Made by a program: the position numbers and the translations under genes. A stretch of DNA of 64,000 nt from Pseudoduganella rivuli (lineage in GTDB: Bacteria; Pseudomonadota; Gammaproteobacteria; Burkholderiales; Burkholderiaceae_D): contig NZ_WKJJ01000002.1 of NCBI RefSeq assembly GCF_009674485.1, positions 124,001 through 188,000 of the forward strand, written 5' to 3'. Shown here one piece after another: positions 1 to 8,598 of this stretch. The notes beneath the pieces were generated by a model. That model was not told the DNA's origin. It ran no database searches and worked only from the letters and a program-made list of their open reading frames with translations. Position 1 is the first letter of the stretch. The number at the start of each line of letters is the position of its first letter.

Positions 1-1056
1 CTTCTGGATGTCGAGGAAGGCATCGGTGACGTCCGGATCGAAGTGCTTGCCGCGTCCTTCCGCGATGATGGCGACCGCCTGCTCGTGCGTCATGCCGTCC
101 TTGTACACGCGGCGGCTGATCAACGCGTCATACACGTCGGCCAGCGCCATCAGGCGCGCGGAAATCGGAATCGCATCGCCCGCCAGCCCTTCCGGGTAAC
201 CGCTGCCATCCCACTTCTCCTGGTGGCCATAGGCGATTTCCTTCGCATACTTGAGGAAGTCCACTTCGATGCCCAGTTCGCGCTCTGCCGAAATAATCGC
301 GTCGCGCCCCAGCGTGGTGTGGGTCTTCATGATTTCCATCTCATCCGGCGTGAACCGTCCCGGCTTCAGCAGGATGCGGTCCGGTATGCCCACCTTGCCG
401 ATATCGTGCAGCGGCGCGGACTTGAACAGCAGTTCGATGGTCGCGTCGTCGAGGAAATCCGAAAAACGGGGATGGTGGCGCAAGCGCTCGGCCAGCGCCT
501 TCACGTACCACGACGTGCGGCGGATATGGTTGCCGGTTTCGTTGTCGCGGGTTTCCGCCAGCGACGCCATGGTGTGGATCGCCACGTCCTGCAGGGCCGC
601 CACTTCCTGCGTACGGCGTTTGACTTCCGCATCGAGGAACGTGTTCTGGTCGCGCAGGAAATCGTGCACCCGCTTCATCGCCAACTGGGTCTTGATGCGG
701 GCCAGCACGATGGGCGCCGACACGGGCTTGGTGATGTAATCGGCCGCCCCCAGCGACAAACCCATTTGCTCGTCCGTGATTTCACTCATGGCCGTCACAA
801 AAATGACGGGGATGTCGCGCGTGGCGGCGGTGGCCTTCAACTGCCGGCAAACGTCATAGCCGCTCATGCCCGGCATCATGATATCGAGCAGGATCAGGTC
901 CGGCTTGCTGTCGCCGTTGGCGATTTTCAGCGCCCGCTCGCCGTTGACAGCAATCTTGGTACGGTAATCCTGCTCGAGGATGGCGCACAGCAGGTCGATA
1001 TTGTCCGGCGTGTCGTCCACCACCAGGATCGTGGGTTTGGCTTGTGTGGTTGTCAT
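1..1056 (-). CDS. Response regulator with HD-GYP domain (C-terminus beyond window)
   Basis: Receiver domain fused to an HD-GYP domain, so probably a phosphorylation-controlled cyclic-di-GMP phosphodiesterase in the cytoplasm. The 352 codons in view start at the ATG at 1056 and run off the left edge without a stop. Residues 8-125 form the receiver (VVDDTPDN acidic pair, phosphoacceptor Asp in LILLDIMMPG, Lys in YITKPV). The C-terminal half carries the HD motif in LHDIGKVGIPD and the GYP motif in WDGSGYPEG. The start lies 11 bases after the stop of the hybrid kinase, which is therefore the likely phosphodonor. Domain assignment is firm; the phosphodiesterase activity is a family inference. Confidence 0.9.
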   Translation of the reverse strand, partial: MTTTQAKPTILVVDDTPDNIDLLCAILEQDYRTKIAVNGERALKIANGDSKPDLILLDIMMPGMSGYDVCRQLKATAATRDIPVIFVTAMSEITDEQMGLSLGAADYITKPVSAPIVLARIKTQLAMKRVHDFLRDQNTFLDAEVKRRTQEVAALQDVAIHTMASLAETRDNETGNHIRRTSWYVKALAERLRHHPRFSDFLDDATIELLFKSAPLHDIGKVGIPDRILLKPGRFTPDEMEIMKTHTTLGRDAIISAERELGIEVDFLKYAKEIAYGHQEKWDGSGYPEGLAGDAIPISARLMALADVYDALISRRVYKDGMTHEQAVAIIAEGRGKHFDPDVTDAFLDIQK

Positions 1057-1067
1057 GGTGGCTGAAA

Positions 1068-4000
1068 TTACAAGGTTACCTGCAGCGCGCCCGCCGCTTC
1101 ATGCAGCTGCGCCAGCGCGCCTTCGAAATCATACTGCGCAATCTGCCTTCTGAGTTGGCGGCCGTGCTCGCCCTGCCCCGCCGCCTGCAATTGCGCCTCC
1201 AGGCCCTCCGCCAGCCGCGCCGCCTGCGCATCGTCCTGCGCCAGCAGCGCCGCCATTTCACGCATGGCCGCCAGCAGCGCTTCCGGGTCGGCGCCGGCTT
1301 CCGGCGCCGCCGTCGGCATTGCGGCAGGACGGCGCGTATCCAGCGCCAGCAGGATCACGCCCACCACTTCCTGCAACTCCAGGGTCAGCCCCGCCATGGC
1401 GTCATCGCGGCCCTCCACCGTGCCGTGCGCCAGCATGTGTTCCAGCCGCCCCGCGCTGTCGGCCACGCCGGACGCGCCGATATTGCCGGCCAGTCCCTTG
1501 ATGGTGTGGGCTTCGCGCGTGGCGGCCGCCAGGTCATTGTTTTCAATCGCGTCGCCGATGCGCTGCACGACGTCGATCTGCGTTTCCGCGAAACGCGCCA
1601 GCAGCTTGCGCATCAGCTTGACGTTGCCGCCCACGCGCTGCAGCGCCGCTTCCATTTTCAACCCCGGGATCATGGGCAGGGTTTCTTCCGGCTGCGCCAC
1701 CGCCGCCACATCCACCTGCTGCGGATTTTTCACCTTGACCCAGCGCGCCAGCGTGGCGAACAAATGCGCCACGTCGAACGGCTTGGCAATGAAGTCATTC
1801 ATGCCGGCCGCCAGGCATTTTTCCTTGTCGCCCACCATGGCGTTGGCCGTCATGGCAATCACGGGCAATTCCGCATAGCGGGGGTTTTCCCGCAGCTTGC
1901 GGGTCGCGTCATAGCCATCCATGACGGGCATCTGACAATCCATCAGCACGCCGTCGTAATCGTTGACGGCGATTTTCGCCAGCGCCATCGCGCCATTGCT
2001 GGCCACGTCCACGCGCACGCCCGCGTCGCCCAGGATTTGCTGCGCGACTTCCTGGTTGATTTCATTGTCTTCCACCAGCAACAGCCATGCGCCGCGCACG
2101 GATGCCGCCGCCGACTGGTAATCCGCCGCCCGGCGCGAACGGCGGCATTCCGCGAAGCCTTTGCCATACACGGACGACACCGCGTCCAGCAACGTCGAGG
2201 CGCTGACCGGCTTGTTCAACAAGCCGTCGAGCTTGATATCGCGCGCCTCGTCGAGCAGCACGTCGCGGTTGTAGGCGGTCACCATGATGGCGCGCGGTGG
2301 ATCGAACCCGGTTTCTTCGGCCTGCGCGCGCAGCGCCTGCACCAGTTCAACACCGCTCATGCCCGGCATTTGCCAGTCCACCAGCGCCAGGCCGAACGGC
2401 TTGCCTTCGGCGCGCGCCTGCGCCACCATCTGCAGCGCCCTGGCGCCGCTGTCGGCGGCCGCCGCGTCGAACTTCATCGATTGCAGCATGCCGAGGAAAA
2501 TTTCACGGGCCGTCGCGTTATCGTCCACCACCAGCACGCGCACGCCCGACACTTCCGCGTCCGGCGTCATCTCGAATTGTGGCTCGGTGGCCAGGCCGAA
2601 TTTCGCCGTGAACCAGAACGTGCTGCCCACACCCGCCTCGCTTTCCAGCCCGATTTCGCCATCCATCATTTCCACCAGCCGCTTGCTGATCGTCAGCCCC
2701 AGGCCGGTGCCGCCATGGTGGCGCGTGGTCGACGTATCGGCCTGCGTGAAGGCCTGGAACAGCTTGCTGCGCTGGGCCGGCGTCAGGCCCACGCCCGTGT
2801 CGCGCACATCGACCCGCAGCCGCACACCATCCTCCCGCTGTTCCAGCAAGCGGATGGTAACGACGATTTCGCCCTTTTCCGTAAACTTGATGGCGTTATT
2901 GGTCAGGTTGATCAGCACCTGGCCGAAGCGCAGCGGATCGCCCACCAGCGCGGCCGGCACGTCGGCGCCGATGTCGAACAACAGTTCCAGCCCCTTGTCC
3001 TGCGCGCGCATCACGGACAGGTCGGCAATCTGCGCCATCACGTCTTCGAGGAAAAAGTCGATGCGCTCGAAATTCATCTTGCCCGCTTCGATCTTGGAAA
3101 AGTCCAGGATGTCGTTGATGATGCCCAGCAGGTGGCGCGCGGCCGATTCCACTTTCTCCAGGTAGTTACGCTGCTTCGGCGTCAAATCCGTTTGCAGGGC
3201 CAGGTGCGTCATGCCGATGATGCCGTTCATCGGTGTGCGGATTTCATGGCTCATGTTGGCCAAAAAGTCCGACTTGGCCTTGGTCGCATCTTCCGCCACT
3301 TCCACCGCGTGCCGCAATTGCTGTTCCGCCGCCAGGGCGACCGTCATGTGCTTCAGCGCGCGCAGCAATTCGCCGGTCTCGTCTTTCGACGTGGCTTCGA
3401 TTTCCATGCTCAAGTCGCCCTGCGCCACCCGCGTGGCAATGGCGATGGCTTCGTCCAGCGGCCGCGTGATCGAGCGGGCCGAATAGGCAAAGCCCACGGC
3501 CACCAGCACCGCGGCCAGCCCGAACAGGGACATGGCCATCAGCGACGAATTGATGTCGGCCTGGGCGCGGGATGCGCTGGCCATCACCTGGTTTTGCTGG
3601 ACCTGGTCCAGTTCATGGATCACGCCCAGCAGGCGGCTCAGCGCGGGCAGCGCCTGCTGGTTCATGCTTTCTTCCGCCGCGTCCCGCTCTTCCGCTTCCA
3701 CCAGGTCGGCCACGGCAATGAACGACTCGTAGTAATCGGCGCGCGCCTGCTTGATCTTCTCGATCAGCACTTTGGCTTCCGGCGTCGCGTCCAGCTCGGC
3801 CAGCCGCGCCAGTTCGCGGTCGATATTGAGCTTGATGGCGTCGATGCGCGCATAGCTGTCGATGCGGTGTTCCAGTTTTTTCTGGATGATCAGCGTAACA
3901 ATGCGGGTGGCCGCTTCGCGCGATTGCGTATCGATACTGTTGACGGCCGCCGCCGCGGCCCAGTCCATGCTGAGGATATGGTCGGTCTCGGCGCGGATCG

Positions 4001-4112
4001 AATAAATGCGGGAGACGCCGACCAGGATCACGCCCATCATCAGCAAGATCAGGATGGCGTAGCCGACGGTGATGCGGACACTGATGCGGATGTCCTGGAA
4101 ACGCATGGTCAT
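1068..4112 (-). CDS. Hybrid sensor histidine kinase (4HB sensor, HAMP, HisKA, HATPase, 2x REC, Hpt)
   Basis: Membrane hybrid histidine kinase of 1014 residues containing a complete phosphorelay. Order: transmembrane helix (about 12-35), alpha-helical periplasmic region of the four-helix-bundle type, second membrane helix (about 192-212), HAMP, HisKA with phospho-His near residue 289 in NMSHEIRTPMNG, HATPase with GGTGLGLTISK, two receivers (DVRVLVVDDN-type and LLLVEDNEINQ-type) and a C-terminal Hpt with HTIKGLAGNIGA. I chose the ATG at 4112 because it overlaps the upstream gene's stop as ATGA and starts just before the first membrane helix; longer starts lie inside that gene. The downstream HD-GYP regulator is the likely final phosphoacceptor. 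Stimulus unknown. Confidence 0.9.
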   Translation of the reverse strand: MTMRFQDIRISVRITVGYAILILLMMGVILVGVSRIYSIRAETDHILSMDWAAAAAVNSIDTQSREAATRIVTLIIQKKLEHRIDSYARIDAIKLNIDRELARLAELDATPEAKVLIEKIKQARADYYESFIAVADLVEAEERDAAEESMNQQALPALSRLLGVIHELDQVQQNQVMASASRAQADINSSLMAMSLFGLAAVLVAVGFAYSARSITRPLDEAIAIATRVAQGDLSMEIEATSKDETGELLRALKHMTVALAAEQQLRHAVEVAEDATKAKSDFLANMSHEIRTPMNGIIGMTHLALQTDLTPKQRNYLEKVESAARHLLGIINDILDFSKIEAGKMNFERIDFFLEDVMAQIADLSVMRAQDKGLELLFDIGADVPAALVGDPLRFGQVLINLTNNAIKFTEKGEIVVTIRLLEQREDGVRLRVDVRDTGVGLTPAQRSKLFQAFTQADTSTTRHHGGTGLGLTISKRLVEMMDGEIGLESEAGVGSTFWFTAKFGLATEPQFEMTPDAEVSGVRVLVVDDNATAREIFLGMLQSMKFDAAAADSGARALQMVAQARAEGKPFGLALVDWQMPGMSGVELVQALRAQAEETGFDPPRAIMVTAYNRDVLLDEARDIKLDGLLNKPVSASTLLDAVSSVYGKGFAECRRSRRAADYQSAAASVRGAWLLLVEDNEINQEVAQQILGDAGVRVDVASNGAMALAKIAVNDYDGVLMDCQMPVMDGYDATRKLRENPRYAELPVIAMTANAMVGDKEKCLAAGMNDFIAKPFDVAHLFATLARWVKVKNPQQVDVAAVAQPEETLPMIPGLKMEAALQRVGGNVKLMRKLLARFAETQIDVVQRIGDAIENNDLAAATREAHTIKGLAGNIGASGVADSAGRLEHMLAHGTVEGRDDAMAGLTLELQEVVGVILLALDTRRPAAMPTAAPEAGADPEALLAAMREMAALLAQDDAQAARLAEGLEAQLQAAGQGEHGRQLRRQIAQYDFEGALAQLHEAAGALQVTL

Positions 4113-4321
4113 TGCTGCGTGTCCGTTGCGGCTGCGCGGCGCTGCGCCTCCCGCTGCTCGATATGGAGCTTCAGGCATGCGGGGCACCAGCAGGTCACGT
4201 CGGTGTCGGTGGAGGGTACGGGAACGGCGGGTGGCATGGCCGTGCACCAGCACGGGCCGCCATCGCCGCCGTCAACCATGGCGCAGTTGAAATCCGCGCC
4301 ACAGCGCTTGCAAGTGCTCAT
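4109..4321 (-). CDS. Small cysteine-rich CWC-family protein
   Basis: A 70-residue protein with a Cys pattern typical of the cysteine-rich CWC family: CKRCGADFNC near the N-terminus, then CWC twice (GGPCWCTA and TCWCPACL). The spacing suggests metal, probably zinc, binding; no enzymatic function is known. It is tied into the regulatory operon by a one-base overlap with the preceding zinc-finger gene (TAATG) and an ATGA overlap with the kinase that follows. Such coupling suggests near-equal production with its neighbours. Family assignment is by pattern recognition; the role is unknown. Confidence 0.75.
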   Translation of the reverse strand: MSTCKRCGADFNCAMVDGGDGGPCWCTAMPPAVPVPSTDTDVTCWCPACLKLHIEQREAQRRAAATDTQQ

Positions 4322-4524
4322 TATTTATCTCCGTCGTCGCCGCCCAGCGGGAAGTTGCGCATGGCGCGGCGCAGGGTATCCATCTGGCCATTGAAGCGGG
4401 TGCAGGCGCCGCACACCATCAGGTGCAGGCGCATGCGGGTGCGTTCGACCAGGGTCAGGTCGCGGTCCATTCCTTCGGACACCAGGCGGTGGATTTCGCG
4501 GCAAGTAGGTTTCAGTTTTTCCAT
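4321..4524 (-). CDS. Putative zinc-finger anti-sigma factor (zf-HC2-like)
   Basis: A 67-residue soluble protein with the zf-HC2/ZAS pattern: Cys in PTCREIHRLVSEGMD, then HLMVCGACTRF (His-x3-Cys-x2-Cys), the arrangement of zinc-binding anti-sigma domains. It starts 10 bases after the sigma-factor gene, the usual cognate arrangement, so it probably binds and restrains that sigma factor. It lacks the membrane helix and periplasmic sensor that many anti-sigma factors have, so release would have to depend on redox or metal state or another protein. Inhibition of the sigma factor is inferred from context. Confidence 0.75.
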   Translation of the reverse strand: MEKLKPTCREIHRLVSEGMDRDLTLVERTRMRLHLMVCGACTRFNGQMDTLRRAMRNFPLGGDDGDK

Positions 4525-4534
4525 GATCTGCCTG

Positions 4535-5104
4535 TCAGGATCGGGCGCCGAACCAGTTCAAGTCCAGGCATTCACGCAGCCGCAAGCGCGCCCGGTACAG
4601 CAGCACCCATGCATTAGACGACGTGATCGCCAGTTCCTTACAGATTTCTTCCGTCTCCAGTTCCAGCCACTCGCGCATCATGAAAATGCGGGCGGCCTGG
4701 GCCGGCAGCTTTTCCAGGCAGGTTTCCAGCACACGAAAGAAGTCTTTTTGTTCCAGCGTGCGGTCCGGATCGCCCCACTGGCGCGGCATGTCGACCGTAT
4801 GGCCGTCGGCGCGGAACAACGCATCGATGGCGTCATCCTCGCTCTGGTCTTCGGCGCATTCGATCGGCCGCTCGCGGGTGGCGGCGCGCAGGCTGTCGAT
4901 GATCTTGTATTTGAGGATGCCGGTCACGTAGGTGCGCAGCGACGACTGGCCCTGGAAGCGGTCCGGTTGCTCCAGCACGGCGATCAGCGCGTCTTGCACG
5001 GCATCTTCCGCCAGCGATTCGTTTCTCAGTTGCAACAATGCGAACCGGACAAGCTGGGGCCGCATGGTTTCCAGTTGCCGGTGCAGGTGGTCAGGGTCGC
5101 TCAT
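4535..5104 (-). CDS. RNA polymerase sigma factor, sigma-70 family (ECF-like)
   Basis: A 189-residue sigma factor with region 2 (about 15-80: LRNESLAEDAVQDALIAVLE, then RTYVTGILKYKIID) and region 4 (about 125-180: LEKLPAQAARIFMMREWLELETEEICKEL, then SNAWVLLYRARLRLRECL). A loop of about 40 acidic residues separates the regions, longer than in minimal ECF factors. It heads a minus-strand operon that continues into a zinc-finger protein, CWC protein, hybrid kinase and HD-GYP regulator, so it may autoregulate that operon. It is divergent from argB with about 118 bases between the two starts. Target promoters cannot be read from this window. Confidence 0.9.
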   Translation of the reverse strand: MSDPDHLHRQLETMRPQLVRFALLQLRNESLAEDAVQDALIAVLEQPDRFQGQSSLRTYVTGILKYKIIDSLRAATRERPIECAEDQSEDDAIDALFRADGHTVDMPRQWGDPDRTLEQKDFFRVLETCLEKLPAQAARIFMMREWLELETEEICKELAITSSNAWVLLYRARLRLRECLDLNWFGARS

Positions 5105-5134
5105 AGGCAGCCAGCCTATCGGAAGGGATCGGAA

Positions 5135-5161
5135 TTGACAATCGGCAAAAGCCCCTATAAT
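5135..5161 (+). promoter_or_regulatory. Sigma-70 promoter for argB
   Basis: TTGACA at 5135-5140 and TATAAT at 5156-5161 both match consensus exactly. The spacer is 15 bases, shorter than the optimal 17, which may temper its strength. Predicted transcription start near 5168 gives a leader of about 55 bases to argB. Confidence 0.65.
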
Positions 5162-5222
5162 GCGAAGTTGGCTGTAAAATCGCGCTCAAACGCACCTGCA
5201 CACATACTTTACCGGAATTGCC

Positions 5223-6149
5223 ATGACGTCTCTCTCCAATCTGACCCTGGACGTGCCCGCCAGCGACTTGACTAAGGTTTCACCGCAGATCAAGGCGCAA
5301 ATCCTGGCCGAAGCGCTGCCATATATCCGCAACTTCCATGGCAAGACCATCGTCATCAAATACGGTGGCAATGCGATGACCGACGAGCGCCTGAAACACG
5401 GTTTCGCGCGCGACGTGATCCTGCTGAAACTGGTGGGCATGAATCCGGTGGTGGTGCACGGCGGCGGTCCGCAAATCGATAACGCGCTGAAAAAAATCGG
5501 CAAACAGGGCACGTTCGTGCAAGGCATGCGCATCACCGACGAAGAAACCATGGAAGTGGTGGAGTGGGTGCTGGGCGGCGAAGTGCAGCAGGATATCGTC
5601 ATGCTGATCAACCACTACGGCGGCCAGGCGGTCGGCTTGACGGGTAAAGATGGCGGCTTGATCCGCGCCCGCAAGATGGCCATGCCGGACCGGGAAAATC
5701 CCGGCCAGTTCCTCGACATCGGTTTCGTCGGTGAAATCGACGCGATCAACCCGGCTGTCGTGAAAGCGCTGCAGGACGACGCCTTTATTCCCATCATTTC
5801 GCCGATCGGTTTCGGCCAGGATGGCCAGGCTTACAACATCAACGCCGACGTGGTGGCGGGCAAGATCGCGGAAATCCTGAAAGCGGAAAAGCTGATCATG
5901 ATGACCAACATCGCCGGTGTGCAAGACAAGAGCGGCAACCTGGTGACCGACCTGTCCGCCCGCGAAATCGATGAAATGTTCGCTGACGGCACGATTTCCG
6001 GCGGCATGCTGCCAAAAATCTCGTCCGCGCTGGACGCCGCCAAGTCGGGCGTGAACACGGTGCACATCATCGACGGCCGCATCGAGCATTCTTTGTTGCT
6101 GGAAGTCTTGACGGAACAGGCTTTTGGCACTATGATCCGGTCTCACTAA
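5223..6149 (+). CDS. argB: Acetylglutamate kinase
   Basis: N-acetyl-L-glutamate kinase, second step of arginine synthesis: it phosphorylates N-acetylglutamate with ATP in the cytoplasm. At 308 residues it has the normal bacterial length. Family motifs are visible: VIKYGGNAM (ATP-binding Lys and Gly loop), [11 protein letters not shown] (substrate loop), GLTGKDGGL, and the C-terminal [14 protein letters not shown]. The N-terminal extension of about 25 residues before the kinase fold resembles that of arginine-sensitive hexameric enzymes, so feedback inhibition by arginine is plausible but not shown. It stands alone on the plus strand behind a near-consensus promoter and is followed by a tRNA gene. 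Confidence 0.97.
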   Translation: MTSLSNLTLDVPASDLTKVSPQIKAQILAEALPYIRNFHGKTIVIKYGGNAMTDERLKHGFARDVILLKLVGMNPVVVHGGGPQIDNALKKIGKQGTFVQGMRITDEETMEVVEWVLGGEVQQDIVMLINHYGGQAVGLTGKDGGLIRARKMAMPDRENPGQFLDIGFVGEIDAINPAVVKALQDDAFIPIISPIGFGQDGQAYNINADVVAGKIAEILKAEKLIMMTNIAGVQDKSGNLVTDLSAREIDEMFADGTISGGMLPKISSALDAAKSGVNTVHIIDGRIEHSLLLEVLTEQAFGTMIRSH

Positions 6150-6156
6150 AAATTTG

Positions 6157-6178
6157 GCGGCAAAGAAGTGTTTGCCGC
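6157..6178 (+). terminator. Hairpin between argB and tRNA-Thr
   Basis: GCGGCAAA at 6157-6164 pairs with TTTGCCGC at 6171-6178 around a six-base loop. No U-run follows, so this may be a weak or Rho-assisted terminator, or a processing stem upstream of the tRNA. Confidence 0.35.
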
Positions 6179-6189
6179 TGAATGTGAAT

Positions 6190-6264
<75 letters not shown>

Positions 6265-6321
6265 CTCCCCTCCCGCAGTTCCTGTCGTTGCCGCAGCAAA
6301 TTCCCTGATTCAATCAATTCG

Positions 6322-7242
6322 TCAATAAATTCGTTGCACGCTGATGCCGCGCTTGCGCAGCAATTCCGGCACACTGCCTTTGCCGACCAGGTGCAGCACG
6401 CCAATGGCCGCAAAACTGCGCCGTTCGCGCGCCAGCAGGCTGGCAATGCCCGCCGCCAGCCCCGGATTGCGCTGGTCCAGCAGCACGTGCTGCACGAACT
6501 TGCCGGAAAACGTATCGTCTTCTTCCGCCTTGCGGGCAATCGCATCGAGACCCTCTTGGTCCGCCTGGCGCCACGCATTGACAATATCGCGCGCCTGTTT
6601 CGCCTGCTCCTCATCTTCGATGGCGGCAATGCCTTCTTCCAGGAAGCGCGCCTGTTCCGCATTGCTCATGCGGTTGAACAGCATCATTTGGCCCGCCACG
6701 GATTCCAGTTCCATTACGCGCACCTGGCGCTCCCGGGCCTGGCGCGACAGCCACGCATCGACAGCCAGCGCGGGATCGTAGCCCAGCGCGACAAATTCGC
6801 TGATGGTCAGCAGGCTGGCCACCATCCATGGTTTCATGGGCGCCACCGTGTCCGGCGAAATCGCATAGCGGCGCAGCAATTGCTGCAAGCGGGGACGGTA
6901 CGCCGGGGATAATTCTTCCGATACGGCGCCGCGGCCATTGCGGGCCATGCCATGGTCGCGCACGGCGCGGGCAATGGCCGCCTGGTCGCCCAGCGGATCG
7001 ATTTCCAGCGCCAGCACGGACGCTTGCTGCAATGCTTCCGTCACGCGCGGTTCCAGCGGATAAAAATCCTTGGCGCCCACGTGGATGGTGCCAAACAGGT
7101 AGGCTGTATGGCCGCCCTGTTCCAGTTTGAACAATGCACCACGGTTGGGGATATTGGCGGCGGCAGTGGGTTCAGCGGCTTGGGCCGGTATGCCGAACCA
7201 CAGGAACAGGCTGCAAAATAAAACTATAATCTGGCGTTGCAT
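6322..7242 (-). CDS. TraB/GumN family protein, secreted
   Basis: A 306-residue TraB/GumN (TIKI-like) protein. The signal peptide covers about 1-22 (hydrophobic FCSLFLWFGIPAQA then A), so it is probably periplasmic. The family's two metal-site motifs are present: GTIHVG at about 50-55 and GVLHLVGKGSV near the C-terminus. Related eukaryotic TIKI proteins are metal-dependent proteases, but bacterial members are uncharacterised. The ATG at 7242 is preceded by a strong GAGGGG ribosome site. Its first codons overlap by six bases, head to head, with the start called for the HAD gene. Confidence 0.85.
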   Translation of the reverse strand: MQRQIIVLFCSLFLWFGIPAQAAEPTAAANIPNRGALFKLEQGGHTAYLFGTIHVGAKDFYPLEPRVTEALQQASVLALEIDPLGDQAAIARAVRDHGMARNGRGAVSEELSPAYRPRLQQLLRRYAISPDTVAPMKPWMVASLLTISEFVALGYDPALAVDAWLSRQARERQVRVMELESVAGQMMLFNRMSNAEQARFLEEGIAAIEDEEQAKQARDIVNAWRQADQEGLDAIARKAEEDDTFSGKFVQHVLLDQRNPGLAAGIASLLARERRSFAAIGVLHLVGKGSVPELLRKRGISVQRIY

Positions 7243-7995
7243 GATTTCCCCTCATCTGTCGTGAATATACCCCGTTCCTCCCCGGTCTGGCTGTTTGATC
7301 TGGACAATACGCTGCACAATGCATCGCACGCGATCTTCCCGGCCATCACCGCCAACATGAATGCCTATATCGCCCGCGTGCTGGGCGGCAATGGCGAGCC
7401 GGCCGGCCTGGACGCCGTCAATGCGGCGCGCACGCTGTACTGGCGGCGCTATGGCGCCACCATGCTGGGACTGGTGAAACACCACGGCGTGGATTCGGCC
7501 CATTTCCTGCGGGTCACGCACGACTTCCCCGAACTGGCTTCCATGGTGCGGGCGGAAAAGGGCCTGGGCCAGCTGTTGCGCACCCTGCCCGGCCGCAAGG
7601 TGTTGCTGACCAATGCGCCGCAGCGCTACGCGCGCGACGTATTGCGCATCCTCGGCATCGACCGCGCGTTTTCGCACCACATCGCCATCGAGCACATGCG
7701 CATCCACCGCCAGTTGCGGCCCAAGCCATCGCGCCTGATGCTGCGCAACGTGATGAAAAAGCAAAAGGCCGCGCCAGGCCGCTGCATCCTGGTGGAAGAC
7801 ACGCTGGCCAACCTGCGCGCCGCGCGGGGCCTGGGCATGCGCACCGCATGGGTCACGCAATACCTGAAAATGGCGGACCCGATCGGCATGGCGCATGTGC
7901 CGGAGCGGTATTTCCGGCCCCAGTGGGTCGATGTCAAAGTAAAATCTGTCCGGCACTTGCCGGCGCGCGTCTCCCACCTGGTGCGCCAGCGCTAA
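7237..7995 (+). CDS. HAD-family pyrimidine 5'-nucleotidase-like hydrolase
   Basis: Haloacid-dehalogenase-fold phosphatase of the SDT1/pyrimidine 5'-nucleotidase group, likely removing phosphate from UMP/CMP-type nucleotides. Motif I is WLFDLDNTLHNA (nucleophile and acid Asp), motif II KVLLTNA, motif III the basic KPS region, and motif IV LVEDTLANLRAARGLGM. The length is 252 residues. The ATG at 7237 has no clear ribosome site; a TATAAT at 7225-7230 would place transcription start almost on it, so either the message is leaderless or translation begins at GTG 7261. Its place between argB and slmA is common in betaproteobacteria. Confidence 0.85.
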   Translation: MHDFPSSVVNIPRSSPVWLFDLDNTLHNASHAIFPAITANMNAYIARVLGGNGEPAGLDAVNAARTLYWRRYGATMLGLVKHHGVDSAHFLRVTHDFPELASMVRAEKGLGQLLRTLPGRKVLLTNAPQRYARDVLRILGIDRAFSHHIAIEHMRIHRQLRPKPSRLMLRNVMKKQKAAPGRCILVEDTLANLRAARGLGMRTAWVTQYLKMADPIGMAHVPERYFRPQWVDVKVKSVRHLPARVSHLVRQR

Positions 7996-8025
7996 TAATT
8001 TTTCGATCACTTTTACTTCCCTATC

Positions 8026-8598
8026 ATGGCAAGCACACCGCCCGGCCAGCGCAGGCAGCAAATCCTCGTCGCATTGGCAGAAATGCTGGAACAACCCAAA
8101 GGCGAGAAAATCACCACGGCGGCGCTGGCGCGCAAGCTGGAATTTTCCGAAGCGGCGCTGTACCGCCATTTCGCCAGCAAAGCGCAAATGTTCGAAGGGT
8201 TGATCGATTTCATTGAAACCAGCGTTTTTGGCGTGATCAACCAGATCATGGAAAAACAGGCCAGCGGCGTGGGGCAGGTGCGCGACATCGTCGGCATGCT
8301 GCTGCAATTCTCGGCCAGCAATCCGGGCATGACCCGCGTGCTCACGGGCGATGCGCTGGTGGGCGAAGACGAGCGCCTGCAACAGCGCATGAACCAGCTG
8401 CACGAGCGCATCGAACTGGCGCTGCGCCAGGCCTTGCGCCTGGCCACGACGGAAGGCTATGGCCACGATGAAGACATCGGCGCCCGCGCGTGCGTGCTGC
8501 TGGCCTACGTGGTCGGCCGCTGGCACCGCTATGCCAAGAGCGGCTTCAAACTCGATCCGTCGCAGGACATGGCGCTGCACATCGCCCTGTTGTTATGA
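8026..8598 (+). CDS. slmA: Nucleoid occlusion factor SlmA (TetR family)
   Basis: TetR-type DNA-binding protein of 190 residues matching SlmA, which binds sites across the chromosome and blocks FtsZ assembly over the nucleoid. The N-terminal helix-turn-helix is at about 28-52 (ITTAALARKLEFSEAALYRHFASKAQMFEGLI, typical TetR wording); the rest is the dimer and FtsZ-interacting helical domain, with GDALVGEDERLQ as in family members. Its stop overlaps the start of the downstream pabB-pabC fusion as ATGA, so the two are translationally coupled although functionally unrelated. Confidence 0.9.
   Translation: MASTPPGQRRQQILVALAEMLEQPKGEKITTAALARKLEFSEAALYRHFASKAQMFEGLIDFIETSVFGVINQIMEKQASGVGQVRDIVGMLLQFSASNPGMTRVLTGDALVGEDERLQQRMNQLHERIELALRQALRLATTEGYGHDEDIGARACVLLAYVVGRWHRYAKSGFKLDPSQDMALHIALLL

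Noticed and set aside
1044..4394. A plus-strand open frame of over 1100 codons opposite the hybrid kinase
   Set aside because: It is antisense to a clear HAMP/HisKA/HATPase/REC/Hpt protein; its product is Arg/His/Gln-rich low-complexity, typical of the shadow frame in high-GC DNA.
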